Origin: Ruegeria sp. HKCCD8929
GTDB lineage: Bacteria > Pseudomonadota > Alphaproteobacteria > Rhodobacterales > Rhodobacteraceae
Direction of reading: 5' to 3'
DNA: 64,000 nt
NCBI RefSeq assembly: GCF_013031405.1
Contig: NZ_WPZY01000001.1
Location: 62,001-126,000 of the forward strand
The number at the start of each line of letters is the position of its first letter. Positions within the stretch are counted from its first letter, which is position 1. The translations under genes and the position numbers were made by a program. Shown one piece after another: positions 8,436 to 16,990 of the stretch. Below the pieces are notes generated by a model, which saw nothing but the letters and a program-made list of their open reading frames with translations, was not told the DNA's origin and searched no databases.

Positions 8436-9449
8436 TGCCGCCGCATGGCCGTCCTCGCCGGGGGCTGGCCAGTAGACACCCGACCCGGTGACCTGCCAAT
8501 CGGCAGAGGGCAGCACATAGTCAACCCGCAGCCGCCCTGCGCCCTCCCACTCGACCGTATCGAGACTATCCGGCCCCTGATGCCCCTGCGTCCCGGCCTG
8601 TGCTGCCCCTGCGCTGGCCGGGGCAGGGTCTTGCACTCGTGGGTCCCCCAGCAGGTTCTGAATGCCTGTAATCAGCCCAGCGCTGTCGTAAGGGTCCAGA
8701 TTGGCATCTCCGGCGATGACAAAACGATCGGCAGGGGCTGGCCCCAACTGACCATCTAGATAGACCTGCCAGAACCGGATCTCGTCCCTGTTGCGCAGAC
8801 CGTTCCGATCCTCGGGGCCATCGAAAACCGGCGGGGTGGCGTGGAAAGTCATCACAGTCACCCGCCCCTCAGGCGTGTCAATCGGGACCACCCAATGTGC
8901 GGTGGACGACAATCGCTGATGCTCCTGCGCGATGGGGGAGGGGAAGGGTTGGCTATCTTTCGACGGCAGATCCGCATCGGGAAGGTCCCGCCAAAGCAAA
9001 GTCGAGAAATCCTGCACGTCGTTTTGAGCAATCGGGAAGCGGGACAGGATGGCAATCCCGTTCTGACCCGAGAACTCTCCCCAGCCCTGCGCGTCACCGG
9101 GACCAAAGCGGCGGCCGTCGCCGTCGAGATCCAGGTCGGTCTCCATGCCGCCGTTGGGTTGGCTGTGAAAGCTGTGGGGATAGGACAGGCCCGCCTGATC
9201 CAGACGTTCGGCCAGCGCTTTGAGCGCTTGACCGTCAAGGTCCCAGTCTGTGCCCTGCAGGGCAAGAACGTCGGGCGCGGTGGCGGTTATGACGGCGACG
9301 ACATCCTGCACCTGTTGCTGATTGCGCTGAATGTCGCGCAGCAGCAGTCCGGGTCCATCGCGGCTGAGTTCGGTGTTGAATGTGGCGATCCGCAGTGTCT
9401 CCGCCTGTGCCAGACATGGCAGCAGCAGAAACGGCAGGGCGCGGATCAT
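8385..9449 (-). CDS. Secreted endonuclease/exonuclease/phosphatase (EEP) family protein
   Basis: The start at 9449 gives a signal peptide (MIRALPFLLLPCLAQAE), so this 354-aa protein is probably periplasmic or secreted. The EEP fold shows in FNTELS (metal-binding Glu), VVPIDTPEGRVTVMTFHATPP, FVIAGDANLDPYDSAG, and the terminal GASRHRLVWVDL (catalytic His). Such enzymes cleave phosphodiesters or phosphomonoesters; nucleic acid or phospholipid substrates are both possible. The gene overlaps its upstream membrane-protein partner by 4 nt, indicating co-translation, and overlaps the convergent epimerase-like gene by 51 nt. Confidence 0.88.
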   Translation of the reverse strand: MIRALPFLLLPCLAQAETLRIATFNTELSRDGPGLLLRDIQRNQQQVQDVVAVITATAPDVLALQGTDWDLDGQALKALAERLDQAGLSYPHSFHSQPNGGMETDLDLDGDGRRFGPGDAQGWGEFSGQNGIAILSRFPIAQNDVQDFSTLLWRDLPDADLPSKDSQPFPSPIAQEHQRLSSTAHWVVPIDTPEGRVTVMTFHATPPVFDGPEDRNGLRNRDEIRFWQVYLDGQLGPAPADRFVIAGDANLDPYDSAGLITGIQNLLGDPRVQDPAPASAGAAQAGTQGHQGPDSLDTVEWEGAGRLRVDYVLPSADWQVTGSGVYWPAPGEDGHAAALGASRHRLVWVDLTAP

Positions 9450-10279
9450 GCCGTTTGTGCGGTCTCGGTCGTGGAATAGGCGCGGCGGCGCTTGGCCTCG
9501 ATCAGGGTCGCGATCCGCATCATCGCCATGCCCCGCATGATCAGGCTGGCCGGCAGGAAGGCCCATGCACACATGGTCCAGATCAGCGTCTGTGGATTGT
9601 TGAGCGAGATCGGGGTGACGAAGTCGGACGCCAGTTTGATCAGCGCGGGAATGAGGAAGGGCAGCAGCACCCCAAGCGTGATGTTGATACGCCCGTCACG
9701 CTGCAGGCGTGCCACCACATCGCCGCCGGTTGTAGGATCGAAGAGCGGCAGGTTGACCCATACGTTGAAGGCACCGTTAGCGGTTGGCCAGCCTTTGATG
9801 CGCAGCGCGTAAGCAAAGCTCGCAATGGTCACCAGCGCCGCGACATAGGCCACCCCGGCTGTCATCCGAACCAGATTGATCAGTTCCAGGCTGGCGTCGG
9901 AGGACAGCATTAGAACCACCAGCCGCACCGGCGAATAGGGGAAATCGACCACATTGGCGACCAGCAGACCCATCCCGTTGAACAGAGCCGTGACGTGTGA
10001 GGGGGCATAGATGTGTTTGCAGATCAACGTCAGGAAAGTGACCATCGACATGAGGCCAACGAACCGCAGCCTGTTGAGAGGCGGCGCATCCCGGAATTCG
10101 ATAAAACTCGGGAAGGTTGAGTTGTATTCCGCGAAAGTCAGAACAAATGCCAGTATCGCGAGAAAGACCACGATCTCGGTTGCATTCGATGTTGAGCTGG
10201 GCAGATACAACGCGGGTGTGAGCACCAGAAGTGCCACAAGTAATCCACGAATCGCCGCCCCTGATGTGCGTGCAATCAC
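9446..10279 (-). CDS. Polytopic membrane protein of unknown function
   Basis: I do not recognise a named family. The protein has about six hydrophobic segments (for example GLLVALLVLTPALYL, TEIVVFLAILAFVLTF, GVLLPFLIPALI and a last segment near LIWTMCAWAFLPASLIM). GTG 10279 is chosen as start because GAAAGG sits about 9 nt upstream; a GTG at 10345 would add 22 residues but lacks a good ribosome-binding site. The stop overlaps the start of the EEP-family gene by 4 nt, so the two are almost certainly one operon, and this protein may anchor or accompany the secreted enzyme (inference). Confidence 0.75.
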   Translation of the reverse strand: MIARTSGAAIRGLLVALLVLTPALYLPSSTSNATEIVVFLAILAFVLTFAEYNSTFPSFIEFRDAPPLNRLRFVGLMSMVTFLTLICKHIYAPSHVTALFNGMGLLVANVVDFPYSPVRLVVLMLSSDASLELINLVRMTAGVAYVAALVTIASFAYALRIKGWPTANGAFNVWVNLPLFDPTTGGDVVARLQRDGRINITLGVLLPFLIPALIKLASDFVTPISLNNPQTLIWTMCAWAFLPASLIMRGMAMMRIATLIEAKRRRAYSTTETAQTA

Positions 10280-10594
10280 TTTCCGAACCCTTTCAAACTG
10301 GACAGGCCGGTTCTTTGCCGTGCCTTTCTTCCAACTTGTGCCCACCTTATGCTGGCGGATGCCCCTTTTTGGGCTTTAGTTGTGCCGTCTATCGGTATTT
10401 CACTCAAGTCACGGGATAACTAGCACATGATTCCAGGCAAAATCATGGCGACAGTGGTGCGAGTTTGCATCAAATATGACGTGTATTGAAAAAAGTTTTC
10501 TACATTTTGTGGTTGACGCAAGGGTAACCCCATACAGAAAGGGGGCGAACTCGATACAACGAGCCCGCCCGCCCTCTTTTGTCTCAGAATCAGA
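10280..10594. other. Intergenic region upstream of the membrane protein and downstream of leuD
   Basis: These 315 bases hold no convincing gene. A perfect 7-bp inverted repeat with 8-nt spacer (CATGATT at 10426-10432, AATCATG at 10441-10447) could be an operator. The right end carries the probable leuD terminator. The middle is A+T-richer than surrounding genes, consistent with a promoter for the membrane protein/EEP pair. Confidence 0.45.
10536..10580 (-). terminator. Probable terminator after leuD
   Basis: On the minus strand a G+C-rich hairpin (CTCG-loop-CGAG extended by GGGCG pairing with CGCCC) is followed by CCCCCTTTC shortly after the leuD stop. The stem is imperfect, so confidence is moderate. 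Confidence 0.4.
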
Positions 10595-11200
10595 TCAAAC
10601 CCAGGGGCGTGATTGTGCGGCCTGTGCCTCAAAACTGTCGATGGCGCCGACCTTCTCCATGGTCAGCCCGATATCGTCCAGACCGTTCAGCAGGCAGTGC
10701 TTCTTGAACGCGTCCACTTCGAACTTGATGACTTCGCCATCCGACGTGGTGATTTCCTGCGCTTCGAGGTCCACGGTCATGCGGGCGTTCTCGCCTTTCT
10801 CGGCGTCCTGCATCAGGATGTCGACCTGCTCCTGCGACAGCACGATGGGCAGGATGCCGTTCTTGAAGCAGTTGTTGAAGAAGATGTCGGCAAAGCTGGT
10901 CGAGATCACGCAGCGGATGCCGAAATCCGCAATCGCCCATGGCGCGTGCTCGCGCGACGAGCCGCAGCCGAAATTGTCGCCCGCCACCAATATCTCGGTA
11001 CTGCGGTACTGAGGCTTGTTCAGCACGAAGTCGGGCAGTTCATTGCCCTCGCGGTCATACCGCATCTCGTCGAACAGGTTCACGCCCAGGCCTGAACGTT
11101 TGATGGTTTTCAGGAACACCTTGGGAATGATCATATCGGTGTCGATGTTCACGAGCGGCATGGGCGCGGCGATGCCAGTGAGTTTTTGAAACTTGTCCAT
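10595..11200 (-). CDS. leuD: 3-isopropylmalate dehydratase small subunit
   Basis: LeuD pairs with LeuC to isomerise 2-isopropylmalate to 3-isopropylmalate. The 201-aa protein shows the aconitase swivel-domain pattern: [21 protein letters not shown] near the N-terminus and [17 protein letters not shown], the substrate-serine region, near residue 75. It follows leuC by 12 nt on the same strand, so the two are one operon. The length is normal for the family. Confidence 0.97.
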   Translation of the reverse strand: MDKFQKLTGIAAPMPLVNIDTDMIIPKVFLKTIKRSGLGVNLFDEMRYDREGNELPDFVLNKPQYRSTEILVAGDNFGCGSSREHAPWAIADFGIRCVISTSFADIFFNNCFKNGILPIVLSQEQVDILMQDAEKGENARMTVDLEAQEITTSDGEVIKFEVDAFKKHCLLNGLDDIGLTMEKVGAIDSFEAQAAQSRPWV

Positions 11201-11212
11201 TCTGCTGGCTCC

Positions 11213-12616
11213 TTACTTCAGCTCGCGAACGTCGGTCAGCTTGCCGGTCAGCGCGGCAGCGGCGGCCATGGCGGGGCTGACCAGATGGGTGCGGCCCTTG
11301 TAGCCCTGTCGCCCTTCGAAGTTCCGGTTCGAGGTCGCGGCGCAGCGCTCTTCCGGGGCCAGTTGGTCGGGGTTCATCGCCAGACACATGGAACAACCCG
11401 CAAGGCGCCATTCGAAACCGGCCTCCTTGAAGATATCGGCCAGACCCTCTTCCTCGGCCTGCGCCCGCACCAGGCCCGAGCCCGGCACGATCATGGCGCG
11501 CATGCCGTCCTTGACCTTCTTGCCCTTCACGACGTCGGCGACGGCGCGCAGGTCTTCGATGCGGCCGTTGGTGCAGGACCCGATGAAAACGGTGTCGATC
11601 TCGATATCGGTCAGCTTCTGGCCTGGGGTGAGGCCCATATAGTCGATGGCGCGTTTGGCGGCTTCGATCTTGCCGCCCTCGAAATCCTCGGGGTGCGGCA
11701 CGGTTGCGGTGATCGGCAGCACGTCCTCGGGCGAGGTGCCCCAGGTGACCACCGGCTGGATGTCTTCGCCACGGATGGTCACGACCTTGTCGAAATGGGC
11801 GCCCTCGTCGGTGTAGAGGGTCTTCCACCAGTCCAGAGCGGCTTCCCACTGGGCGCCTTTCGGGGCGTGCGGGCGGCCCTTGACATATTCGAAGGTGGTC
11901 TCGTCCGGCGCGATCAGACCGGCGCGGGCGCCACCCTCGATCGCCATGTTGCAGACGGTCATGCGGCCTTCCATCGACAGATCACGGATCGCTTCGCCGC
12001 AATATTCGATGACATAGCCGGTACCGCCAGCGGTTCCAGTCTCACCGATCACGGCCAGAGTGATATCCTTGGCGGTCACGCCCGGCTGCAATTTGCCGGT
12101 GATCTCCACCTTCATGTTCTTGGACTTCTTCTGAATCAGCGTCTGCGTGGCCAGCACATGTTCGACCTCGGACGTACCGATACCATGCGCCAGCGCGCCG
12201 AATGCGCCATGGGTAGCGGTGTGGCTGTCGCCGCAGACCACTGTCATGCCGGGCAGGGTCCAGCCCTGCTCGGGGCCGACGATATGCACGATGCCCTGAC
12301 GGATATCCGACACGGGATAGTAGTGAATGCCGAAATCCTTGGCATTCTTGTCCAGCGCTTCGACCTGAATGCGGCTTTCTTCGTTGTCGATGCCGTTCAC
12401 ACGGTCTTCGGTCGTGGGCACGTTGTGATCCGGCACGGCGATGGTCTTGTCCGGTGCGCGCACGTTGCGGCCCGCCATGCGCAGACCCTCGAAGGCCTGC
12501 GGGCTGGTCACCTCATGCACGAGGTGCCGGTCAATATAGAGCAGGCAGGTGCCGTCCTCTGCCTCATGCGCGACATGCGCGTCCCAGATCTTGTCATAGA
12601 GTGTTTTGGGGGACAT
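11213..12616 (-). CDS. leuC: 3-isopropylmalate dehydratase large subunit
   Basis: This 467-aa aconitase-family subunit carries the [4Fe-4S] ligands in [10 protein letters not shown] and in [10 protein letters not shown], plus [24 protein letters not shown]. With LeuD it forms the cytoplasmic isopropylmalate isomerase of leucine synthesis. It is the first gene of the leuCD operon; GAGAGG lies upstream of ATG 12616. The family length matches. No leucine-rich leader peptide was seen in the 266 bases between leuC and the divergent mscS-type gene. Confidence 0.97.
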   Translation of the reverse strand: MSPKTLYDKIWDAHVAHEAEDGTCLLYIDRHLVHEVTSPQAFEGLRMAGRNVRAPDKTIAVPDHNVPTTEDRVNGIDNEESRIQVEALDKNAKDFGIHYYPVSDIRQGIVHIVGPEQGWTLPGMTVVCGDSHTATHGAFGALAHGIGTSEVEHVLATQTLIQKKSKNMKVEITGKLQPGVTAKDITLAVIGETGTAGGTGYVIEYCGEAIRDLSMEGRMTVCNMAIEGGARAGLIAPDETTFEYVKGRPHAPKGAQWEAALDWWKTLYTDEGAHFDKVVTIRGEDIQPVVTWGTSPEDVLPITATVPHPEDFEGGKIEAAKRAIDYMGLTPGQKLTDIEIDTVFIGSCTNGRIEDLRAVADVVKGKKVKDGMRAMIVPGSGLVRAQAEEEGLADIFKEAGFEWRLAGCSMCLAMNPDQLAPEERCAATSNRNFEGRQGYKGRTHLVSPAMAAAAALTGKLTDVRELK

Positions 12617-12882
12617 CGGTCCTCTCCCGTGTGTATTGAGAATAGCTGGCGAGTGGCTGGGCGCCGCTTATAGGCGGGCCAGAACCGTGCGGGCAGCCCC
12701 AAAGAACCGCTCGCGCAGGCGTGCGCGGTCCTGAAGAATCGGTGATGGGGCCGGTTGGCATCTCATGCGCATCAGATATATCGCGTCATTGGGTCAATCA
12801 AGCTTGGATATGCCCGGCGCTGGGCTGGGCCCTTGCACATCGCGCCCCAAGACCGTCATGTTGCGTGTCAGGAGGCTGACGG

Positions 12883-14232
12883 ATGGATCAGGAGCTTTTG
12901 CCATTCACGTTCGAGGAACTGATGGCGGCCTTTGCCCAGCAATGGGGCAGGCTTGTCGATCTGTTCCTGACGCCGGGCTGGCGGCAGTATCAGCTCGTGA
13001 TCGTGCTGGTCGTGCTCCTGGTGGCCCTGTGTCTGAAGGCGGCCACCAAGAACCGCTGGTCGGCATGGGCCCGCGCACGCGAAGGCTGGCCGAAATGGCG
13101 GCTGCGCATTCTGGTTCAGGTCATGCGCCGCCTGACGCTGGTCTATTTCGTTCTGCTTTGCTGGCTGGTCTATCTTGTGATGCAGCAGCTCACCTGGCCT
13201 TCACGCAGCTATATCGTCGGAGTTTTGGCGACGCTCGCCTCGGCATGGCTCGCCATCGCGTTGCTGGCGTGGTTCGTGCGCAACCGCACCCTGCGCAAGA
13301 TCTTCCAGTGGTCGATGTGGATCTATGCTACGCTGGTGGCGCTGCACCTGACCGATGACGTCGCCAGCTTCCTTGACGGGATCGCCATTTCACTGGGCGA
13401 TCTGCATATTTCGGTTCTGGGCATCCTCAAGGCGGGTCTGCTGATCGGGGTTCTCTTGACCGTCGTTCGACTGGCAACGCATGCCGCGTCGCGCGGGTTG
13501 GAGGCCAATGACGACATCTCACCCTCGATGCAGGTGCTGCTGGCCAAGGCGCTGCAGGTCGGGCTTTATGGCATCGTCTTTCTGATTGCGATCAGGACTT
13601 TAGGGTTCGATCTGACGGGGCTTGCGCTGCTCTCGGGTGCTGTCGGTGTCGGTATTGGCTTTGGTCTGCAAAAGGTGGTGTCGAACCTGATCTCGGGCAT
13701 CATCATCCTGATGGACCGGTCGATCAAACCGGGTGATGTCATCTCGCTGGGTGACACCTTCGGCTGGATCAACGCGCTTGGCGCACGCTACGTGTCGGTA
13801 GTCACACGGGACGGGCGCGAATACCTGATCCCGAACGAGGATCTGATCACCAGTCAGGTGGTGAATTGGTCGCATTCGGACCGGTTCGTGCGGTTGGATC
13901 TTGAGTTCGGCACCAGCTACAGCGACGATCCCCATCTCGTGCGTGCGGTGGCCATCCGGGCCGTGAAATCCGTGAGCCGGGTGCTGAGCGGCCCTGGCCA
14001 CAACCCGGTCTGCCACATCAAGGGTTTTGGCGACAGCAGCGTTGACTATGTCCTGCGGTTCTGGATCAGCGATCCGACCGCCGGTCTGATGAACATCCGG
14101 GGCAACGTCTTTCTGGCCCTGTGGGATGCGTTCAAGGTCGAAGGCATCTCGATCCCCTTCCCGCAGCGAGAGGTGCGCCTGCTGGAAGACGACGAGAGCG
14201 GGGCGGACACGCAACAGCTCCCGAAAGAGTGA
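12883..14232 (+). CDS. MscS-family mechanosensitive channel
   Basis: The 449-aa inner-membrane protein has about five hydrophobic helices before the conserved pore helix and beta domain (GVGIGFGLQKVVSNLISGIIILMDRSIKPGDVI, then REYLIPNEDLITSQVVNWS). These mark the MscS fold, which opens under membrane tension to release solutes during hypo-osmotic shock. The longer N-terminal region than E. coli MscS places it in the medium-size group. It is monocistronic; leuC is divergent. The C-terminus is acidic (EDDESGADTQQ). Confidence 0.93.
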   Translation: MDQELLPFTFEELMAAFAQQWGRLVDLFLTPGWRQYQLVIVLVVLLVALCLKAATKNRWSAWARAREGWPKWRLRILVQVMRRLTLVYFVLLCWLVYLVMQQLTWPSRSYIVGVLATLASAWLAIALLAWFVRNRTLRKIFQWSMWIYATLVALHLTDDVASFLDGIAISLGDLHISVLGILKAGLLIGVLLTVVRLATHAASRGLEANDDISPSMQVLLAKALQVGLYGIVFLIAIRTLGFDLTGLALLSGAVGVGIGFGLQKVVSNLISGIIILMDRSIKPGDVISLGDTFGWINALGARYVSVVTRDGREYLIPNEDLITSQVVNWSHSDRFVRLDLEFGTSYSDDPHLVRAVAIRAVKSVSRVLSGPGHNPVCHIKGFGDSSVDYVLRFWISDPTAGLMNIRGNVFLALWDAFKVEGISIPFPQREVRLLEDDESGADTQQLPKE

Positions 14233-14341
14233 CGGAACGTGGCGCCACGGCGTTTGGGCTTCATTGAAATGTCACAGGTGGCTTGCTACCTTTTAAGTAC
14301 CCCAGCGCCGGGGGGCTGACGGCGCGTCACAAAGGAGGACT

Positions 14342-14398
14342 ATGTCCTGTCACTTCATACGCAGGCGGGTTTGCCCGCCGAAGACCGGGCCGGTGTAA
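14342..14398 (+). CDS. Putative 18-residue leader peptide translationally coupled to rsfS
   Basis: A strong AAAGGAGG at 14331-14338 precedes ATG 14342, which opens an 18-codon frame (MSCHFIRRRVCPPKTGPV) whose TAA stop shares its A with the rsfS ATG (TAATG at 14396-14400). The rsfS ATG has no good ribosome-binding site of its own. A 6-bp hairpin, GGCGGG-TTTG-CCCGCC, lies inside the frame at 14364-14379. The layout suggests that ribosomes reach rsfS by finishing the leader. The spacing between SD and ATG is short (3 nt), which lowers confidence. Confidence 0.45.
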   Translation: MSCHFIRRRVCPPKTGPV

Positions 14399-14757
14399 TG
14401 GCCCACTCTCAGCTTATCAGCGAAAAGCTGCTTGAGCGCATCCTTTCCTCACTTACCGATGACAAGGCCGAAGACGTTGTGCAGATCGATCTGCGCGGGA
14501 AATCCTCGGTTGCGGATTACATGGTGATCGCATCCGGGCGTTCGACACGTCAGGTCTCGGCCATGGCGGAAAAGCTGACGGATCGCATCAAGCATGAATT
14601 CGGGTTCACCTCGAAGGTTGAAGGCAAGGATGCCGGCGACTGGGTGCTGATCGATACGGGCGACGTGATCGTCCATATCTTCCGCCCCGAGGTTCGCGAG
14701 TTCTACCAGCTGGAAAAGATGTGGCTGCCGCAGGGCAGCAGCGCCTCGGCTAACTGA
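14398..14757 (+). CDS. rsfS: Ribosome silencing factor (RsfS/Iojap family)
   Basis: RsfS binds ribosomal protein uL14 and blocks subunit joining when nutrients are scarce. The 119-aa protein shows the family core DDKAEDVVQIDLRGKSSVADYMVIASGRSTRQV and the end motif DWVLIDTGDVIVHIFRPEVREFYQLEKMW. ATG 14398 fits the family start (MAHSQ...); a TTG at 14371 is possible but less likely. It is followed 43 nt later by rlmH, the usual partner. Confidence 0.93.
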   Translation: MAHSQLISEKLLERILSSLTDDKAEDVVQIDLRGKSSVADYMVIASGRSTRQVSAMAEKLTDRIKHEFGFTSKVEGKDAGDWVLIDTGDVIVHIFRPEVREFYQLEKMWLPQGSSASAN

Positions 14758-14800
14758 GGCGCATCCCGGCCGGTATTGAGCGGCCCGGAGGCGAGAGAGA

Positions 14801-15271
14801 ATGCGCATAAGTATCTGCGCGGTCGGTCGATTGCGGGCCGGACCGGAAAAGCTTCTGATTGACGACTATCTGACCCGGTTCGACCGCACAGGCCGCGGCT
14901 TGGGCCTTGGCCCTGCGCGCGTGGTCGAGGTCGAGGACAAGAAGAACGGCGGCATGGGGGCCGAGGCGGCGCTACTGCGCAAGGCGCTGCCCAAGGGGGC
15001 GGTGATCTGCACGCTGGATGAGCGGGGCCGGGTGATGTCCTCGCCGGATTTTGCCAACAGGCTGATAAAGTGGCGCGATGCTGGGCGTCAGGATCTGGCG
15101 CTGGTCATCGGCGGGGCGGACGGGATCGGCCCAAGCCTGCGGGCCGAGGCGGATTTTTCCCTGTCCTTCGGCGCCATGGTCTGGCCGCACATGCTGGTGC
15201 GGGTGATGCTGGCCGAACAGATCTACCGCGCCGCCAACATCCTGTCGGGTGGCCCGTATCATCGGGTGTGA
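14801..15271 (+). CDS. rlmH: 23S rRNA (pseudouridine1915-N3)-methyltransferase
   Basis: This 156-aa SPOUT-class enzyme methylates pseudouridine 1915 in helix 69 of 23S rRNA using S-adenosylmethionine. The knot region [43 protein letters not shown] and the terminal GGPYHR are the family signatures. GGAGG sits upstream of ATG 14801. It follows rsfS, matching the common rsfS-rlmH pairing that couples ribosome availability and maturation. Confidence 0.97.
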   Translation: MRISICAVGRLRAGPEKLLIDDYLTRFDRTGRGLGLGPARVVEVEDKKNGGMGAEAALLRKALPKGAVICTLDERGRVMSSPDFANRLIKWRDAGRQDLALVIGGADGIGPSLRAEADFSLSFGAMVWPHMLVRVMLAEQIYRAANILSGGPYHRV

Positions 15272-15314
15272 AGGCGTTGGCGTCCGGTTTGGTCAGGCGG
15301 TAAGGTCGGCGACG

Positions 15315-15800
15315 ATGGCAGAGCTTCTGATCGTATATCACTCCAGAACTGGCGGCAGCCGGCAGATGGCCGAGGCCGCGGCGGTTGCCGCGCGCGACGA
15401 GGCGCCGACCGTTCTCAAGACCGCGGATCAGGCTGGCCCCGAGGACCTTTTGAAGGCCGATGGCTATATTTTCTGTGCTCCGGAAAACCTTGCCGCGATT
15501 GCGGGCACAATGAAGGAGTTTTTCGACCGCTGCTACTATCCGGTTCTGGGCCGTATCCAAGGCCGCCCCTACGCACAGATGATCTGTGCGGGCTCCGACG
15601 GGGAAAACGCAGTGCGCCAGATCGCGCGCATAGCCCAGGGCTGGCGGCTGAAAGAGGTGCAGCCGCCGCTGATCATCTGCACCCATGCCCAGACTCCCGA
15701 ACAGATATTGGCCGAGAAAACCATTCCAGAGGCAGAGCTGGATCAATGCCGCGACATCGGGCAGGCCCTGGCCGCCGGGCTGAGCATGAGTGTCTTCTGA
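15315..15800 (+). CDS. Flavodoxin/NAD(P)H-FMN reductase family protein
   Basis: The N-terminus LLIVYHSRTGGSRQMAEAA is a flavodoxin-type phosphate-binding loop for FMN, followed by DGYIFCAPENLAAIAGTMKEFFDRCYY, typical of flavodoxin-like reductases. The 161-aa length fits. ATG 15315 is chosen over ATG 15249 because the flavin loop begins just after it and the longer form would overlap rlmH. It lies 43 nt after rlmH on the same strand and may share its transcript. The redox partner is unknown. Confidence 0.85.
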   Translation: MAELLIVYHSRTGGSRQMAEAAAVAARDEAPTVLKTADQAGPEDLLKADGYIFCAPENLAAIAGTMKEFFDRCYYPVLGRIQGRPYAQMICAGSDGENAVRQIARIAQGWRLKEVQPPLIICTHAQTPEQILAEKTIPEAELDQCRDIGQALAAGLSMSVF

Positions 15801-15815
15801 GAGGGGTGAGGCCGA

Positions 15816-16163
15816 CTAGGGCAGCGTGAGCGTGTAGGTCTCGGTGTTCCAGCCATCGACGATGCACCGCGCCTGTATCTGAACCTGCGTGGCGCCTTCC
15901 GGAACCTGAACACCACCCAGCGAGCGGGTGAAGGGTTGTTCTTGTTCATGCGGGTGGTAAAGCACGCGCAGACCCAACTCGTTGCCCTCCACATCCAGCA
16001 CCCGCCAGCCATCGGCATAGTGCTCCCAGCCGGTATCAGGGTGCGAGATCGTGACGTCGAATCGCCAGCCATCCCCGGCGCGTTGGGCGGTGGCTTTTTC
16101 GACAACCGGCCCGTCGGCCAATGCGGGGGAGGCAAGCAGGAAGAACAGGATCAGATGTTTCAT
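15816..16163 (-). CDS. Small secreted protein of unknown function
   Basis: The start at 16163 gives a clean signal peptide (MKHLILFFLLASPALADG), predicting a periplasmic protein of about 97 mature residues. The mature part has aromatic and histidine-rich stretches (GWRFDVTISHPDTGWEHYADGWRV, LYHPHEQEQPF) and a single cysteine. It looks like a beta-rich domain (inference); I do not recognise a named function. It is 35 nt downstream of the DUF599 gene on the same strand and may be co-transcribed with it. Confidence 0.75.
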   Translation of the reverse strand: MKHLILFFLLASPALADGPVVEKATAQRAGDGWRFDVTISHPDTGWEHYADGWRVLDVEGNELGLRVLYHPHEQEQPFTRSLGGVQVPEGATQVQIQARCIVDGWNTETYTLTLP

Positions 16164-16198
16164 GAGGTGACCTAACTGTGCGGTTGCGGGCTGCGGTA

Positions 16199-16909
16199 TC
16201 ACGACTGTGTGTCCGGTGGGATCGTCAGCAGGACCCCGCGCGAATGTGAGGCGAACTCGCGCCGGTAAAGCAGCGCCAGCGTTGCCAGCGTGGCAAGGAT
16301 CAGCGCCACTGGCCCCAGCATCCAGGCAACCGCGGCCAGCGCGAAATAGATCGCCCGGAGCCCCTTGTTGAAACTGCGCGCGGCGGTGATGCAGACCTCG
16401 GCGGCCTGGCCCGCGCGGGGATAGGCCAGCGCATCTTCGGGGTCATTCGGCACAGCTGCCATCAGCACTGCGCAATAGCCGAACAGCCGATGCGCCCAGA
16501 CAAATTTCAGAAAAGCGTTTGACAGAAACAGCAGCGTGATCAGGATCTTGATCTCCCACACCACAGCCGGAGCGCTGCCAATGGCCAGATCGTTGGCCAC
16601 GCCCGCCAGCCGCTCGGTATTACCGAAAAGCGCCAGCGCCCCGCCGATGGCGATCATAGAGGTCGAGGCAAAGAACGCCGTGCTCTGCCGCATGTTTGCC
16701 ACCAGTTGCGCGTCGAACATGCGCGGCTGCCGGGTGACCATCTGCACCATCCAGATACGCCGGAAATCCGCCATCAGCGCAGTGACCGAGGGTTTGCCGG
16801 GCGCCGGATTATCGATGCGCCAGCCGATCCACATCCAGGCGGCCACCAGCAGTGCAACGGCGGCAAAGTCGTAAGGCGAAAACAGCAGGGCGCGGTCGAT
16901 CCAGGTCAT
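16199..16909 (-). CDS. DUF599 family membrane protein
   Basis: This 236-aa protein has about four to five hydrophobic segments and the DUF599 pattern: WRIDNPAPGKPSVTALMADFRRIWM after the first helix and FLKFVWAHRLFGYCAVLMAAVPN in the third. No biochemical role is known for the family. It is divergent from glcD, so its promoter shares the interval containing the palindromic operator at 16956-16976 and could fall under the same control. Confidence 0.88.
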   Translation of the reverse strand: MTWIDRALLFSPYDFAAVALLVAAWMWIGWRIDNPAPGKPSVTALMADFRRIWMVQMVTRQPRMFDAQLVANMRQSTAFFASTSMIAIGGALALFGNTERLAGVANDLAIGSAPAVVWEIKILITLLFLSNAFLKFVWAHRLFGYCAVLMAAVPNDPEDALAYPRAGQAAEVCITAARSFNKGLRAIYFALAAVAWMLGPVALILATLATLALLYRREFASHSRGVLLTIPPDTQS

Positions 16910-16955
16910 GGCTGCGACAGTAAGCCTTACCAGTTCAACTTGCCAGATCGTGAAA

Positions 16956-16976
16956 TTGGTAATATTACTTTACCAA
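16956..16976. promoter_or_regulatory. Palindromic operator upstream of glcDEF
   Basis: A perfect inverted repeat TTGGTAA-TATTACT-TTACCAA sits just before the glcD ribosome-binding site (GGAGG at 16979-16983). An inner palindrome GTAATATTAC overlaps it, and a further CTTACCAG half-site lies at about 16926. Arms of the TTGGT...ACCAA kind are typical of FadR-subfamily GntR regulators such as GlcC, LldR and PdhR. No such regulator gene is in the window. Confidence 0.7.
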
Positions 16977-16990
16977 ACGGAGGATGTTCC

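Noticed and set aside
12765..13358. 197-aa plus-strand frame around the start of the MscS gene
   Set aside because: It is out of frame with the clear MscS protein and lacks any domain.
14238..14249. 12-bp palindrome CGTGGCGCCACG after the MscS gene
   Set aside because: It has no room for a loop beyond 4 nt and no T-tract; too short to call a terminator.
16706..16990. 95-residue upstream extension of GlcD
   Set aside because: It runs antisense to the DUF599 gene and through the operator; the conserved start at 16991 has GGAGG.
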